Positions 1-9,236 of a stretch of DNA of 64,000 nt are shown in pieces. Both the position numbers and the translations under genes were made by a program. Positions within the stretch are counted from its first letter, which is position 1, and every line of letters begins with the position of its first letter. The notes below the pieces were generated by a model, which saw nothing but the letters and a program-made list of their open reading frames with translations, was not told the origin of the DNA and made no database searches. Source of the stretch: Paracoccus versutus (GTDB lineage: Bacteria > Pseudomonadota > Alphaproteobacteria > Rhodobacterales > Rhodobacteraceae); assembly GCF_000763885.1 (NCBI RefSeq), contig NZ_JRKO01000006.1, forward strand, positions 51,275-115,274, written 5' to 3'.

Positions 1-12
1 TATCGAAAAGCT

Positions 13-33
13 CCCCGTCACCTGGTGACGGGG
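13..33. terminator. Intercistronic hairpin before the ferredoxin gene
   Basis: A perfect 8-bp inverted repeat (CCCCGTCA / TGACGGGG) with a 5-nt loop lies about 50 bases upstream of the ferredoxin start. No T-tract follows, so it may be an attenuator or mRNA-stabilising hairpin between an upstream gene outside the window and the ferredoxin, rather than a full terminator. Confidence 0.4.
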
Positions 34-84
34 GAAACGCCCGAAGCGCCCCGGCGCCCGCGGCTGCCAATGAGGAGGATGGCA

Positions 85-288
85 ATGAAAATCACGGTCG
101 ATATGGACAAGTGCATTGGCGCGGGGCTTTGCGTGGTCGCGGCTCCCCAGGTCTTTGCGCAGAACGACGATGACGGGCTGGTGATCGTGCTGAACGAGAA
201 CCCGCCTGCGGATCAGCACGAAGCGGTGCGCGAGGCGGCCCGCCTGTGCCCGGCTCTGGTCATCCATCTGCAGGACGACAATGACTGA
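85..288 (+). CDS. 3Fe-4S ferredoxin (P450-type electron carrier)
   Basis: Small 67-residue ferredoxin. Three cysteines follow the pattern of bacterial [3Fe-4S] ferredoxins: C10 and C16 in a C-x5-C arrangement, then C55 followed by Pro. The usual fourth ligand is absent. The protein is acidic, as expected for a carrier that docks on a basic partner. The ATG at 85 was chosen because AGGAGG at 73-78 sits six bases ahead of it; an in-frame upstream GTG would add 20 Pro/Arg-rich residues. Its stop overlaps the start of the FAD reductase by 8 bases, so the two are translationally coupled. Proteins of this family normally feed electrons to cytochromes P450, and such a gene probably lies just upstream of the window (inference). 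Confidence 0.88.
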   Translation: MKITVDMDKCIGAGLCVVAAPQVFAQNDDDGLVIVLNENPPADQHEAVREAARLCPALVIHLQDDND

Positions 289-1519
289 TTCCGAGATCGT
301 GATCGTTGGGGCGGGACAGGCCGGCTATCAGCTTGCCGGCGCTCTGCGAGATGCTGGCCACCGGGGCCAATTGGTCCTGATCGGGGACGAGGCGGAACTG
401 CCCTACCAGCGCCCGCCGCTCTCCAAGGCGTTTCTCAGCGGCGCCATCGGCGCCGAGGCGCTGACCTTCCAGCAGCCGGTGCATTTCGAAAGCAAGGGGA
501 TCGACCTGCGAATCGGCACCCGGGCCGAGCGGCTGGACCGGGTGGGCCGCAGGTTGATTCTCGCCGATGGAAGCGACATCGGCTATGACAAGCTGGTGCT
601 GGCGACCGGCGCGGCGAACCGCGTGCTGCCGGGTTCCGAAGGAATCGATGGTGTGCACAGCATCCGCACCATCGCTGATGCCCGCGCGATCCGGGAGCGG
701 CTTGAGCGCAGCAGGAATGCCGTCGTCATCGGTGGCGGCTTCCTTGGCCTGGAATTCGCTGCCGTGGCGCGCGAATGGGGCTTGGCTGTCAGCATCGTCG
801 AGGCCGGTCCGCGCCTGATGGGACGTGCCATATCGCAGCCGATGGCTGAGGCTTTCCGGGCACATCACGTCGCGCTGGGAAGCCAGCTTTTCCTGCAGGC
901 CAAGGTCCGCCGGCTGATTGCCGAAGCCGGCGAGATCAGCGCCGTCGAACTCGAGGACGAGATCCTTCTGCCTGCCGATCTGGTCGTGGTCGGCATCGGA
1001 GTCGAGCCGCATGTCGCGTTGGCGCGGGATGCCGGGATCGATTGCGACAATGGCATTGTCGTTGATGATCGCCTTGCCACCAGCGATCCTTCCATCTTCG
1101 CGCTGGGCGATTGCGCGGTGTTCCCTTCGCGTTTCGCCCTGCAGCCGTCGCGGCTGGAGTCGATCCAGAACGCCATGGACCAGGCCCGGCATCTCGCGGC
1201 CGTGCTGACCGGCAAGCCCGCCGCATATGACGCGGTGCCATGGTTCTGGAGCGACCAGGGCGGCGCCAAGCTGCAGATCGCCGGCCTTGCGCAGGGAACC
1301 GACCGCGAGGTGCTGCGGGGCGATGTCTCCGGGATGAAATTCTCGGTCTTCTGCTATCGCGGCGATCGGCTGGTCGCGGTGGAATCCGCCAACCGGCCTG
1401 CCGATCATATGGCCGCGCGTCGCCTGCTGACGGCCGGGCTGTCGCCCACCCCCGAGCAGGCGGCCGATCCCGGCTTTGACCTGAAATCCCTGTTCGCCGC
1501 GGCGCAGCCCGCCGCGTGA
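281..1519 (+). CDS. FAD-dependent NAD(P)H:ferredoxin reductase
   Basis: 412 residues, the usual length for rhodocoxin/putidaredoxin reductase-type flavoproteins. An N-terminal FAD Rossmann motif (VGAGQAGYQLA, residues about 8-18) precedes a second dinucleotide fold for NAD(P)H (IGGGFLGLEFA, about 149-159), then a conserved FAD-binding ALGDCA segment near 275 and a C-terminal reductase domain. It would pass electrons from NAD(P)H to the ferredoxin encoded immediately upstream, whose reading frame it overlaps. The pair forms the redox chain for an oxygenase that is not in view. Confidence 0.92.
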   Translation: MTDSEIVIVGAGQAGYQLAGALRDAGHRGQLVLIGDEAELPYQRPPLSKAFLSGAIGAEALTFQQPVHFESKGIDLRIGTRAERLDRVGRRLILADGSDIGYDKLVLATGAANRVLPGSEGIDGVHSIRTIADARAIRERLERSRNAVVIGGGFLGLEFAAVAREWGLAVSIVEAGPRLMGRAISQPMAEAFRAHHVALGSQLFLQAKVRRLIAEAGEISAVELEDEILLPADLVVVGIGVEPHVALARDAGIDCDNGIVVDDRLATSDPSIFALGDCAVFPSRFALQPSRLESIQNAMDQARHLAAVLTGKPAAYDAVPWFWSDQGGAKLQIAGLAQGTDREVLRGDVSGMKFSVFCYRGDRLVAVESANRPADHMAARRLLTAGLSPTPEQAADPGFDLKSLFAAAQPAA

Positions 1520-1541
1520 ACCGCAACCAGGACGTGGACAG

Positions 1542-3032
1542 ATGACATTGCACCCCGGGCTTTCCGCCGACGCCGCCAGCTTCATTTCCGGCAGGCATCT
1601 GCTGCTGATCGACGGGCAATGGGTCAGCCCGAGCGAGGGGCGGCGCTTCGAGGTGTTCGATCCGGCGACGGGGGCCGTGGTCGCTGCCGCATCCGAGGCT
1701 AGGGCCGAGGATGTCGATCTGGCGGTGGCGGCGGCGCGCCGGGCGCTGGACGGGCCCTGGTCGCGCTTTTCGGGGCCCGAGCGGGCGCGGCTGCTGATGC
1801 GCCTTGCCGACCTGATCGAGGCCAACGGCGAATTGCTGGCCCAGGTCGAGGTGGTCGACAACGGCAAGCCCCTAGCCCTAGCCCGGGCCGGCATTGCTGG
1901 CGTTGCCGAAATGGTGCGCTATTTCGCTGGCTGGACGACCAAGCTGAACGGCGAGACCGTCAAGGTTTCGCTGCCAGGCGAATGGCACGCCTTCACCAGC
2001 CATGTGCCGATCGGCGTGGTCGCGCAGATCATCCCGTGGAACTTTCCGCTGTCGATGGCGATCTGGAAGCTGGCGCCCGCTTTGGCGGTGGGCTGCACGG
2101 TGGTGCTGAAACCGGCCGAGCAAACACCGCTCAGCGCGATCAAACTGGGCGAGCTGATCCTGGAGGCGGGGTTTCCGCCCGGCGTGGTGAACATCCTGAC
2201 CGGCTTCGGCTCGGGCGCCGGTGCCGCGCTGGCCCGGCATCCGGGCGTGGACAAGGTCGCCTTTACCGGCTCGACCGGCACCGGCAAGAAGATTGTCGAG
2301 GCCGCGCTGGGGAACCTCAAGAAGGTCACGCTGGAACTGGGCGGAAAATCCCCCGTCTTCATTTTTCCCGATGCCGATATCGATGCGGCGATCCAAGGCG
2401 CGGCAAATGCCATCTTTCTCAACAGCGGGCAGGTCTGCTCGGCCGGCTCGCGGCTCTACGTCCATGAGCGGGTTTTCGACCAGGTGGTCGAAGGCGTGGC
2501 GGCGATCGGTGACAGCATGACGCTGGGGCACGGGCTGGACGCCGGAACGCAGCTGGGGCCGCTGATATCTGCGGTGCAGCGCGATCGGGTATCGGACTAT
2601 ATCGACAGCGGGCTGGCCGAGGGTGCCCGGATCGCGGGCTCGGGCGCCAAGCCGCAAAGTGAGGGATACTTCGTTGCGCCAACAGTCTTGGTCGATACCC
2701 GCCCCGACATGCGCGTCGTCCGCGAGGAGATCTTCGGCCCGGTGCTGGTGGCCCAGAAATTCGGCAAGGACGAGGACCTTGCCGTCTTGGCCCACACCGC
2801 GAACGATACAGAATACGGGCTGTTCGCTGGCATCTGGACCTCGGACATCGGCAGGGCGCTCCGCTTTGCGCGGCAGATCCGGGCCGGGTCCGTCTCGGTG
2901 AACGCGCATATGGTCAATGAGCCGGCGCTGCCCTTCGGCGGCTTCCGCCAATCCGGATGGGGCCGTGAGCGCGGGCGCGAGGTGCTGGAGCTTTATACCG
3001 AATTGCAGAGCGTGGCCATCAGGCTGGCCTGA
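1542..3032 (+). CDS. NAD(P)-dependent aldehyde dehydrogenase
   Basis: 496 residues, the standard length for the ALDH superfamily. Catalytic residues are all present: N167 in the PWNF motif, general base E265 in LELGGK, nucleophile C299 in GQVCSAGSR, and the downstream EEIFGPV motif. It oxidises an aldehyde to the carboxylate. It follows the ferredoxin reductase by 22 bases and precedes a GMC alcohol oxidase/dehydrogenase, so a hydroxylated substrate could be carried from alcohol through aldehyde to acid. The nearest family matches by eye are betaine-aldehyde/phenylacetaldehyde dehydrogenase types; the natural aldehyde cannot be read from sequence. Confidence 0.93.
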   Translation: MTLHPGLSADAASFISGRHLLLIDGQWVSPSEGRRFEVFDPATGAVVAAASEARAEDVDLAVAAARRALDGPWSRFSGPERARLLMRLADLIEANGELLAQVEVVDNGKPLALARAGIAGVAEMVRYFAGWTTKLNGETVKVSLPGEWHAFTSHVPIGVVAQIIPWNFPLSMAIWKLAPALAVGCTVVLKPAEQTPLSAIKLGELILEAGFPPGVVNILTGFGSGAGAALARHPGVDKVAFTGSTGTGKKIVEAALGNLKKVTLELGGKSPVFIFPDADIDAAIQGAANAIFLNSGQVCSAGSRLYVHERVFDQVVEGVAAIGDSMTLGHGLDAGTQLGPLISAVQRDRVSDYIDSGLAEGARIAGSGAKPQSEGYFVAPTVLVDTRPDMRVVREEIFGPVLVAQKFGKDEDLAVLAHTANDTEYGLFAGIWTSDIGRALRFARQIRAGSVSVNAHMVNEPALPFGGFRQSGWGRERGREVLELYTELQSVAIRLA

Positions 3033-3061
3033 AAGGGATGGCCAAAAGGGCCGGGAGCAAG

Positions 3062-4774
3062 ATGTCGGACTATGACTTCATCATCGTGGGCGGCGGCTCG
3101 GCGGGCTGTGTCTTGGCCAACCGCCTGTCGGCGCGGGCCGCGAACCGGGTGCTGCTGTGCGAGGCCGGGCCGGATACGCCCGTGGGTGAGGAGCCGCCGG
3201 CGATCCTCGACAGCTATCCGGGCACGGCCTATCTGAACCCGGGGTTTCTCTGGCCCGATCTGATGGTCACGACCGAAGGCGTGGCTTCGTCGAACAGCGC
3301 GGCGCCGCCGCGGGCGCGCAAATACGAACAGGCGCGGATCATGGGCGGCGGCTCCTCGGTCAACGGCCAGTTCTTCAATCGCGGCGGTCCCTCGGATTAC
3401 GACGAATGGGCGGCGCGGGGGGCGGCCGGCTGGGATTGGGACTCGGTCCTGCCCTGGTTTCGCAAGGTCGAGACCGATCTCGATTTCGACGGGCCGCTGC
3501 ATGGAAAGGACGGGCCGGTCCCGGTCCGGCGGATCTTCCCCGATGCCTGGCCCGGCCATGCCAAGGCGCTGGCCGAAGCGATTGCCGAGCAGGGCTATCG
3601 CTACCTGCCCGATCAGAACGGGCCGTTCGAGGACGGTTACTTCCCCATCGCCATCTCGAACCGGGACGAGCGGCGGGTATCCTCGGCCATGGCCTATCTG
3701 GACGATGCGACCCGACGGCGCGCCAATCTTCACATCCGCTCGGATGCGACGGTCAGCCGGCTGGTGTTCGACGCCGGGCGCTGCACCGGCATCTGCCTGG
3801 TCAGGCCGGACGGGCAGGAGGAGCAGCATCGCGCCGGAACCGTGATCCTCAGCGCCGGGGCCCTGCAATCGCCGGCGATCCTGATGCGGTCGGGGATTGG
3901 ACCGGCCGCGCATCTGGCCGAGAACGGGATCGAGCTGCGGCAGAACCTGCCCGGCGTGGGGCAGAACCTGATGGAACATCCGTCCATCGCGCTGGCCGCT
4001 TTCTTGCGCCGCGCGTCGCGGCTGAACGGGGGACCGAGCCGGCGGCATATCTATGTCGGCTGGCGCTATTCCTCGCAGATCGGCGGTGCGCCGGCCGGCG
4101 ACATGTTCGTGGCCGGGGTGACCAAGACTTCTTGGCACGCGGTAGGCGACCGGATCGGCACCATGCTGATGTATGTCAACAAACCCCATTCCGATCGGGG
4201 CGCGGTGCGGCTGCGCGGCGCGGACTGGCGGGTGAACCCGGCCGTCGATTTCAACCTGCTCTCGGACAACCGCGATCTGGACCGGCTGACCGATGGGTTT
4301 CGTCGCATGGCTGCCGTCCAGCTGAGTGGAGCGATGCAGGCCGCCACCGCCAACCCCTTCCCGGCCAGCTATTCCGAGAAGGTCCGCCAGATCGGCATGC
4401 TGAGCCGCAAGAACAAGCTGCTGACCGATGCGCTTGCGACCCTGCTGGACGGGCCTGCACCGCTGCGCGACTTTCTGATGCGCCGGGTGGTCGCGGGCGG
4501 TCCGGGCCTGCATGAGCTGCTGGCCGATCCGCAGGCGCTGGAGACTTTCGTACGCGGCGCCTGCGTCGGGGTCTGGCACCCGTCCTGCACCTGCCGGATG
4601 GGCGCCGCCGACGATCCGCTGGCGGTGCTTGACCCGCAGGGCCGGGTGCGCGGCATCGGCGGGCTGCGCGTCTGCGACGCCTCGATCTTTCCGGTGATCC
4701 CCTCGGGCAACATCAACTTCCCGACCATGATGGCGGCCGAGAAGATCGCCGATTCCATCCTGTCGGGCGCATAG
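3062..4774 (+). CDS. GMC-family FAD oxidoreductase (choline dehydrogenase-like)
   Basis: About 570 residues. FAD-binding GGGSAG motif near residue 10, GMC signature 1 (MGGGSSVNGQFFNRGG) near 90, GMC signature 2 (GALQSPAILMRSGIGPA) near 270, and a C-terminal catalytic His in WHPSCTCRMG with a final NINFPTMMAAEK segment. It oxidises a primary alcohol with FAD. ATG 3062 is preferred because GGGAG lies at 3053-3057; an in-frame ATG at 3038 would add eight residues but has no spacing for its purine run. It is the last gene of the first operon and ends in front of a bidirectional terminator. Confidence 0.9.
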   Translation: MSDYDFIIVGGGSAGCVLANRLSARAANRVLLCEAGPDTPVGEEPPAILDSYPGTAYLNPGFLWPDLMVTTEGVASSNSAAPPRARKYEQARIMGGGSSVNGQFFNRGGPSDYDEWAARGAAGWDWDSVLPWFRKVETDLDFDGPLHGKDGPVPVRRIFPDAWPGHAKALAEAIAEQGYRYLPDQNGPFEDGYFPIAISNRDERRVSSAMAYLDDATRRRANLHIRSDATVSRLVFDAGRCTGICLVRPDGQEEQHRAGTVILSAGALQSPAILMRSGIGPAAHLAENGIELRQNLPGVGQNLMEHPSIALAAFLRRASRLNGGPSRRHIYVGWRYSSQIGGAPAGDMFVAGVTKTSWHAVGDRIGTMLMYVNKPHSDRGAVRLRGADWRVNPAVDFNLLSDNRDLDRLTDGFRRMAAVQLSGAMQAATANPFPASYSEKVRQIGMLSRKNKLLTDALATLLDGPAPLRDFLMRRVVAGGPGLHELLADPQALETFVRGACVGVWHPSCTCRMGAADDPLAVLDPQGRVRGIGGLRVCDASIFPVIPSGNINFPTMMAAEKIADSILSGA

Positions 4775-4801
4775 GCCCGACCGCCCCGGCATTCAAAGGC
4801 A

Positions 4802-4824
4802 AGGCCCCGCGCTCTGCGGGGCCT
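4802..4824. terminator. Bidirectional terminator between convergent genes
   Basis: A perfect 9-bp GC-rich stem (AGGCCCCGC / GCGGGGCCT) with a 5-nt loop lies between the stop codons of the GMC oxidoreductase (+) and the PrpB-like lyase (-). T-tracts are weak on either side. Confidence 0.65.
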
Positions 4825-4833
4825 GCTATCGTT

Positions 4834-5733
4834 TCAGGGCAGCGCCGTGGCGATGATCGAGGCGTCCAGGGCCTCGAACTCGTGATAGCCGATGGTGTCG
4901 TAAAGCTCGGCCCGGGTCTGCATCTGCTCCAGTATCGCCTTGGTGGCACCGGTGTCGCGAATCGTCGCGTAAAGCTGTTCCTGCGCACGGGCGGCGACGC
5001 GCAGCGAGCTGACCGGCCAGATCACCATGCTGTAGCCCAGCTCCTGGAACTCCTGCGCCGTCAGAAAGGGCGTGCGGCCGAACTCGGTCATGTTGGCCAG
5101 AAGCGGTGCGTCCACCTGCCGGGCGAATTCGCGGAACATCTCGGGCGTGGTCAGCGCCTCGGGGAAGATCGCATCCGCGCCCGCCTCGAGATAGAGCTTC
5201 GCGCGGGCCACAGCGCCCTCCATGCCCTCGCTGGCGGCAGCATCGGTGCGGGCGACGATGTAGAGATGCCGGCGCGCCTTGGCCGCCGCGGCGATCTTGG
5301 CCGCCATGTCCTGTGGCGCGGCCAGCTTCTTGTCGTTCAGATGCCCGCATTTCTTGGGCAGCAACTGGTCTTCCAGATGCACGGCCGCCGCGCCCGCATC
5401 CTCGAAGGCGCGGACCATGTGCATGACGTTCAGTGCCTCGCCATAGCCGGTGTCGCCGTCGACCAGAACCGGCAGCCCCGATGCGCGCGCGGTCTGCCGG
5501 ATGAAGAAGCAGACATCCTCGACCGAGATGATGCCAAGATCCGGCAGGCCCATGGACGCGCTCATCGCCGCCCCGGACAGATAGGCGGCCTGGAAGCCCG
5601 CGCGCTTGACCTGGATCGCGGCCAGGCCGTTATGCGCGCCCGGCAATTGCAGGATGTCCTGCGATTCGACGAGCGCGCGAAAGCGTTCGCCGGCGGGTGC
5701 TGTCTCAAGACTTCCGGCAAGCAGATATGTCAT
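4834..5733 (-). CDS. Isocitrate lyase/PEP mutase-family lyase (methylisocitrate lyase-like)
   Basis: 299-residue TIM-barrel enzyme. Mg2+-binding acidic residues are seen at D92/D94 (VDGDTGYG) and E121. The catalytic loop KKCGH (residues 127-131, Cys129) is the version found in PrpB and 2,3-dimethylmalate lyase, not in phosphonate mutases. It should split a 2-hydroxy or 2-methyl tricarboxylate/dicarboxylate into pyruvate plus a second acid. No methylcitrate synthase or dehydratase gene is in the window, so a role in propionate catabolism is not supported. The start at 5733 has AAAGGAGA upstream. It is divergent from the CoA-transferase gene and shares operator site 1 with it. Confidence 0.87.
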   Translation of the reverse strand: MTYLLAGSLETAPAGERFRALVESQDILQLPGAHNGLAAIQVKRAGFQAAYLSGAAMSASMGLPDLGIISVEDVCFFIRQTARASGLPVLVDGDTGYGEALNVMHMVRAFEDAGAAAVHLEDQLLPKKCGHLNDKKLAAPQDMAAKIAAAAKARRHLYIVARTDAAASEGMEGAVARAKLYLEAGADAIFPEALTTPEMFREFARQVDAPLLANMTEFGRTPFLTAQEFQELGYSMVIWPVSSLRVAARAQEQLYATIRDTGATKAILEQMQTRAELYDTIGYHEFEALDASIIATALP

Positions 5734-5813
5734 GGTGTTCTCCTTTCTGGCCAGGAACGGCCGAAGCAAATCATGCGAATGAGACTTTACAGCATGAATG
5801 GGATAAAGTATCA

Positions 5814-5829
5814 ATGGTTCATCCAATGA
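5814..5829. promoter_or_regulatory. Putative GntR operator, site 1
   Basis: ATGGTTCATCCAATGA lies 19 bases before the CoA-transferase start and about 80 bases from the divergent lyase start. It matches the site repeated at 16476, 20507, 21352, 22236 and 24078. FadR-subfamily GntR proteins bind TNGTNNNACNA-type palindromes, and the TGGTTNAWCCA core fits that form. Confidence 0.65.
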
Positions 5830-5847
5830 AGTAAATCGGAATCGAAG

Positions 5848-6987
5848 ATGACGATCGAAAGCCCTACCATCGCCGACCGCCCCCTGAGCGGGATCACAGT
5901 GATCGAAACATCGAGTTTTCTGACCGGCCCGTTCGCGTCGATGATGCTGTCGGACCTGGGGGCGGACGTCATCAAGGTCGAGCCGCCCGGGGGCGACGGC
6001 TTTCGCCGGTTCGGCCATAATCGCGACGGGTTTGGCGCCTCGTGGACCAATGCCAACCGCGGCAAGCGCAGCATCGTCATCGACCTGAAGACGGCCGAGG
6101 GCATGGCGCGGCTGAAGCATCTGCTGACGACCGCCGATGTGTTGATCGAGAACTGGCGCCCGCGTGTTTCCGAATCGCTGGGCCTGGGCGAGGATGTGGT
6201 GCGCGAGCTTAATTCGCGGCTGATCCGGCTGTCGATCAACGGCTTCGGCAAAAGCGGCGCGCTTGCCAATGCCCCGGCCTTCGACTCGCTGATCCAGGGC
6301 CGCACCGGCATCGTCGCCTCCGAGGGCCGCAACGGCATGCCTGCCGTGACGCCCTTCAACATGGTCGACAAGGTGACCGGCACGTTCGGCGCCCAGGCGG
6401 TTCTGGCCGCGCTTTACGAGCGCGAGCGCACCGGCAAGGGCGCGGTGATCCAGCTGCCGATGCTGGACGTGATGGGCTATTTCAATTTTCCCGACATGTT
6501 CCAGCACCGCACCTTCCAGAACGACCGCAGCGATTGGAAGCCGCCGGCGTCGCAGGTACTCGCGACCTCGGATGGCTATGTCGTGATCTCGCCCGCGAAC
6601 GGGCAGCAGATGTCCAAGACCCTCAACGCCATCGAGCGCCCGGAGTGGAAGGAGGACTTCAAGCGGATGCCCGATCCCGTCGCGATGGCGAATGAATTCT
6701 TCCGCCGCGTGGGCGAGGTGGTCGTGCAGAAGGACACGAAGCACTGGCTGCGCGTCTTCGCCGAGCAGGACGTGCCGGCCGCGCCGGTATTCAGCCTGGA
6801 CGAGTTCCTTCAGGATGGGCAGGTGGCCCATAACCGGATCTTCAGCAAAGTCGACTCGCATATCGGCCCGATCCGCACGGCGCGGCATCCCGCGATCTTT
6901 GACGACCGACTGATGACGGCGCGCTCGGGTCCGCCGGCCATTGGCGAACACGATGCCGAGATCGCCCCGGCCGGAGGTGAGTCATGA
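5848..6987 (+). CDS. CoA-transferase family III (CaiB/BaiF type)
   Basis: 379 residues, within the family range of about 380-430. The opening LSGITVIETSSFLTGPFASMML and the LGADVIKVEPPGGD segment are typical of formyl-CoA/carnitinyl-CoA transferases. The FDSLIQGRTG stretch near 147-156 is the region that carries the catalytic Asp. It would move CoA between two carboxylic acids, activating the pathway acid without ATP. It begins the long rightward operon; its stop overlaps the next start in ATGA. Confidence 0.88.
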   Translation: MTIESPTIADRPLSGITVIETSSFLTGPFASMMLSDLGADVIKVEPPGGDGFRRFGHNRDGFGASWTNANRGKRSIVIDLKTAEGMARLKHLLTTADVLIENWRPRVSESLGLGEDVVRELNSRLIRLSINGFGKSGALANAPAFDSLIQGRTGIVASEGRNGMPAVTPFNMVDKVTGTFGAQAVLAALYERERTGKGAVIQLPMLDVMGYFNFPDMFQHRTFQNDRSDWKPPASQVLATSDGYVVISPANGQQMSKTLNAIERPEWKEDFKRMPDPVAMANEFFRRVGEVVVQKDTKHWLRVFAEQDVPAAPVFSLDEFLQDGQVAHNRIFSKVDSHIGPIRTARHPAIFDDRLMTARSGPPAIGEHDAEIAPAGGES

Positions 6988-7883
6988 AGCTGGTCGGTTT
7001 TGACGGTGGCCGCATCGGAGTCGCGCTGGAAGACGGCATCGTCGATATTACCGCGCTGTCCGGCGTCCCGGCCGGAAGCTGGCCGCCGGTGGGCATGGTC
7101 CGGCTGATCGCGGATTTCGACGGCTTGCGCCAGGCCATTGCAGAGGCGGTGGCCGGCGGACCGCGCCTCGACCCGGCGCAGCTGCGGCTCGAGGCACCGG
7201 TGCAATGGCCCAACAAGCTGATCGCCTATCCGGCGAATTACCAGGCCCATATCGAGGAGCAGATCACCTCGAAGGTCGGGCTGATCTCGACCTTCAAGGC
7301 CAGCGGCCAGGGCTTCTTCCTGAAGGCTAATTCCAGCCTCAGCGGGCCGTCCGATCCCATCGTCCTGCCCGCTTTGCCGGATCGCGACATCCATCACGAA
7401 TGCGAACTGGCCGTCGTCATCGGCAAGGGCGGGAGGGGTATTCCCCGCGAGCGGGCGATGGAGCATGTCTTCGGCTTTTCCTGCCTGCTCGACATGGTGG
7501 TGCGCGGCCGCGAAGAGCGGGTGATGCGCAAGTCCTTCGACAGCTTCTGCCCGCTGGGTCCGCATATCGTCACCGCCGACGAGATCGCCGATCCCGCCGC
7601 AATCAGCCTTGAGCTGCGCGTGAACGGCGAACTGCGCCAGCAGGCCAGCACCCGCGATCTGATCGTCGACATCCCCGAGATGATCGCCATGGCCTCTTCG
7701 GTCATGACGCTGTGCCCGGGCGACATCATCGCCAGCGGCACGCCCGCGGGCGTGGGGCCGGTGGTCGGTGGCGACGTGGTGACCATCTCCATCAGCGGGG
7801 TAGGAGAGATGAGCCTGCCCGTGGTTCAGGGCGCCGCCGGCGCCCATTCGGTCTGGGACAAGCAGGAGGCCTTGTCGGCCTAG
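6984..7883 (+). CDS. Fumarylacetoacetate hydrolase-family protein
   Basis: 299 residues with the FAH C-terminal fold. The metal-binding acidic triad is visible as E139 and E141 (HHECELAVVIG) and D170 (LLDMVVRG), followed by the conserved ASGTPAGVG segment near the C-terminus. Members hydrolyse acylpyruvates, or hydrate, decarboxylate or isomerise oxo-dienoates. It overlaps the CoA-transferase by 4 bases (ATGA), which ties it to that pathway, where it may release a short acid by C-C cleavage. The reaction is inferred from family only. Confidence 0.87.
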   Translation: MKLVGFDGGRIGVALEDGIVDITALSGVPAGSWPPVGMVRLIADFDGLRQAIAEAVAGGPRLDPAQLRLEAPVQWPNKLIAYPANYQAHIEEQITSKVGLISTFKASGQGFFLKANSSLSGPSDPIVLPALPDRDIHHECELAVVIGKGGRGIPRERAMEHVFGFSCLLDMVVRGREERVMRKSFDSFCPLGPHIVTADEIADPAAISLELRVNGELRQQASTRDLIVDIPEMIAMASSVMTLCPGDIIASGTPAGVGPVVGGDVVTISISGVGEMSLPVVQGAAGAHSVWDKQEALSA

Positions 7884-7954
7884 CGAAACCGTCGGAGCCC
7901 GGCGGCATGAACACGGGCCCGGTACAACGGAACATGTCATCGAGGGAGGAGCGA

Positions 7955-9166
7955 ATGACAAGAACAGGAAAAGGGTTGCTGAGGACCGGCGGCCTGGCGT
8001 TGGCAATGACCGCGCTCATGGCGGGCACGGCGCTGTCCAAGGATGCGATCCGCATCTGCTCGATCGATGATCGCAGCGGCGCGGCTGCCGATACCGGCAA
8101 TGAAAGCTATCGCGGCCTGAAGATGGCGGTGGAGGCCGCGAATGCCGCGGGCGGCATCAACGGCCACATGATCGAGATGATCGAATATGATGGCAAGACC
8201 GACCCCCAGCTTTCCGCAAGCTTCGCTGCCCGCTGCGCCGAGGACGACAATGCGCTGTTGATCATCGGCGGCAATCCCGCCGGTCCCGCGGCGGCGGTCA
8301 TGCCCATTGCCGGTGAATACGACATTCCGTTCTTCATGCTGTCGGCGGGCACCGACAACCTGACCGACAATCCGGCGCCCTGGCTTTTCCGCTTCGGCCC
8401 GCGCAACGCCCAGGACGCGATCGCCTATGCGCAGCTGCTGGATCAGCAGGGCTTCAAGAAGGTCGCGCTGATCTACAACACGCTGCCCTTCGGTCTGGAC
8501 AGCGCCACCGTCGCCCGCAAGTATCTTGCCGAACACGGCATCTCGGTCGTGGCCGAGGAAGGATACGATATCGCGGCGACCGATCTTTCGCCGCAGGTGC
8601 TGAACCTGAAGGCCTCGGATGCCGAGGCGGTGCTGGTCTTTCCTTATCCCGCCGACGGGGCGCGGGTGCTGAAGACGCTGGATCAGCTGCAGGTGGGCAA
8701 GCCCGTGGTCGTCAGCCGCAGCGCGCTGCTGAAGACACTGCGCGAGATTGCCGGCCCGGCCAGCGACGGCATCCTGATCCCCAACACCGTGGACACCGGG
8801 CGGGCGGATGTGCAGGCGTTCTTCCAGGCCTATGAACAGGCCTATGGCGAGGAGACCCAGCCGACCCTCTATCCGGTGATCGGCTACGACGCCGGCATGG
8901 TCGCCCTTCAAGTCATGGCGCGGCCCGATGTCATGGCCGCCATCGAAGGCGGGGACATCCAGGCGGCACGCACCGCTCTGCGCGATGGCGTGCTGGCCCA
9001 AGGCACGTTCAAGGGGCTGCAAGGCAAGGAAACCGCCAGCTACAGCTTCGCCGACGACAAGCGGCACGGTTCGCCCGACCAGGATTGGTTCATCTTCACC
9101 ACGGTTGCCAATGGCGGGGCCGATCTGGTTCCCCCGGATCTGAGCAAGTTCGTCCCGGCGCACTGA
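7955..9166 (+). CDS. Branched-chain amino acid-type ABC transporter, substrate-binding protein
   Basis: 403-residue periplasmic binding protein of the LivK/Peripla_BP_6 class. A Sec signal peptide covers residues 1-28 with an ALS cleavage site. The mature part starts with IRICSIDDRSG, the usual first strand. GGGAGGA at 7944-7950 fixes the start; in-frame upstream codons run back into the FAH gene and were rejected. It is followed by two permeases and two ATPases. Placement among catabolic genes suggests the ligand is the pathway substrate, perhaps an aromatic or branched carboxylate rather than an amino acid (inference). Confidence 0.9.
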   Translation: MTRTGKGLLRTGGLALAMTALMAGTALSKDAIRICSIDDRSGAAADTGNESYRGLKMAVEAANAAGGINGHMIEMIEYDGKTDPQLSASFAARCAEDDNALLIIGGNPAGPAAAVMPIAGEYDIPFFMLSAGTDNLTDNPAPWLFRFGPRNAQDAIAYAQLLDQQGFKKVALIYNTLPFGLDSATVARKYLAEHGISVVAEEGYDIAATDLSPQVLNLKASDAEAVLVFPYPADGARVLKTLDQLQVGKPVVVSRSALLKTLREIAGPASDGILIPNTVDTGRADVQAFFQAYEQAYGEETQPTLYPVIGYDAGMVALQVMARPDVMAAIEGGDIQAARTALRDGVLAQGTFKGLQGKETASYSFADDKRHGSPDQDWFIFTTVANGGADLVPPDLSKFVPAH

Positions 9167-9174
9167 CTGGCTCC

Positions 9175-9206
9175 GCGGCCTTCGCGATCTCGGTCGCGGA
9201 GGCCGC
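9175..9206 (+). terminator. Stem-loop between binding protein and permease genes
   Basis: About 13 paired bases: GCGGCCT pairs with AGGCCGC, a T-G wobble follows, then CGCGA pairs with TCGCG, closing a 6-nt loop. There is no T-tract. Hairpins here commonly protect binding-protein mRNA or attenuate readthrough, giving more binding protein than membrane parts. Confidence 0.5.
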
Positions 9207-9236
9207 CCGAAACCAACCAAGAAGGGAGGCCGTTAC

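Noticed and set aside
2993..4792. 599-codon minus-strand frame opposite the GMC oxidoreductase
   Set aside because: No recognisable domain and no ribosome site; the plus strand has all GMC signatures.
5734..6951. N-terminal extension of the PrpB-like lyase by about 400 codons
   Set aside because: The extension is antisense to the CoA-transferase. The lyase fold starts at the ATG at 5733, which has a good ribosome site.
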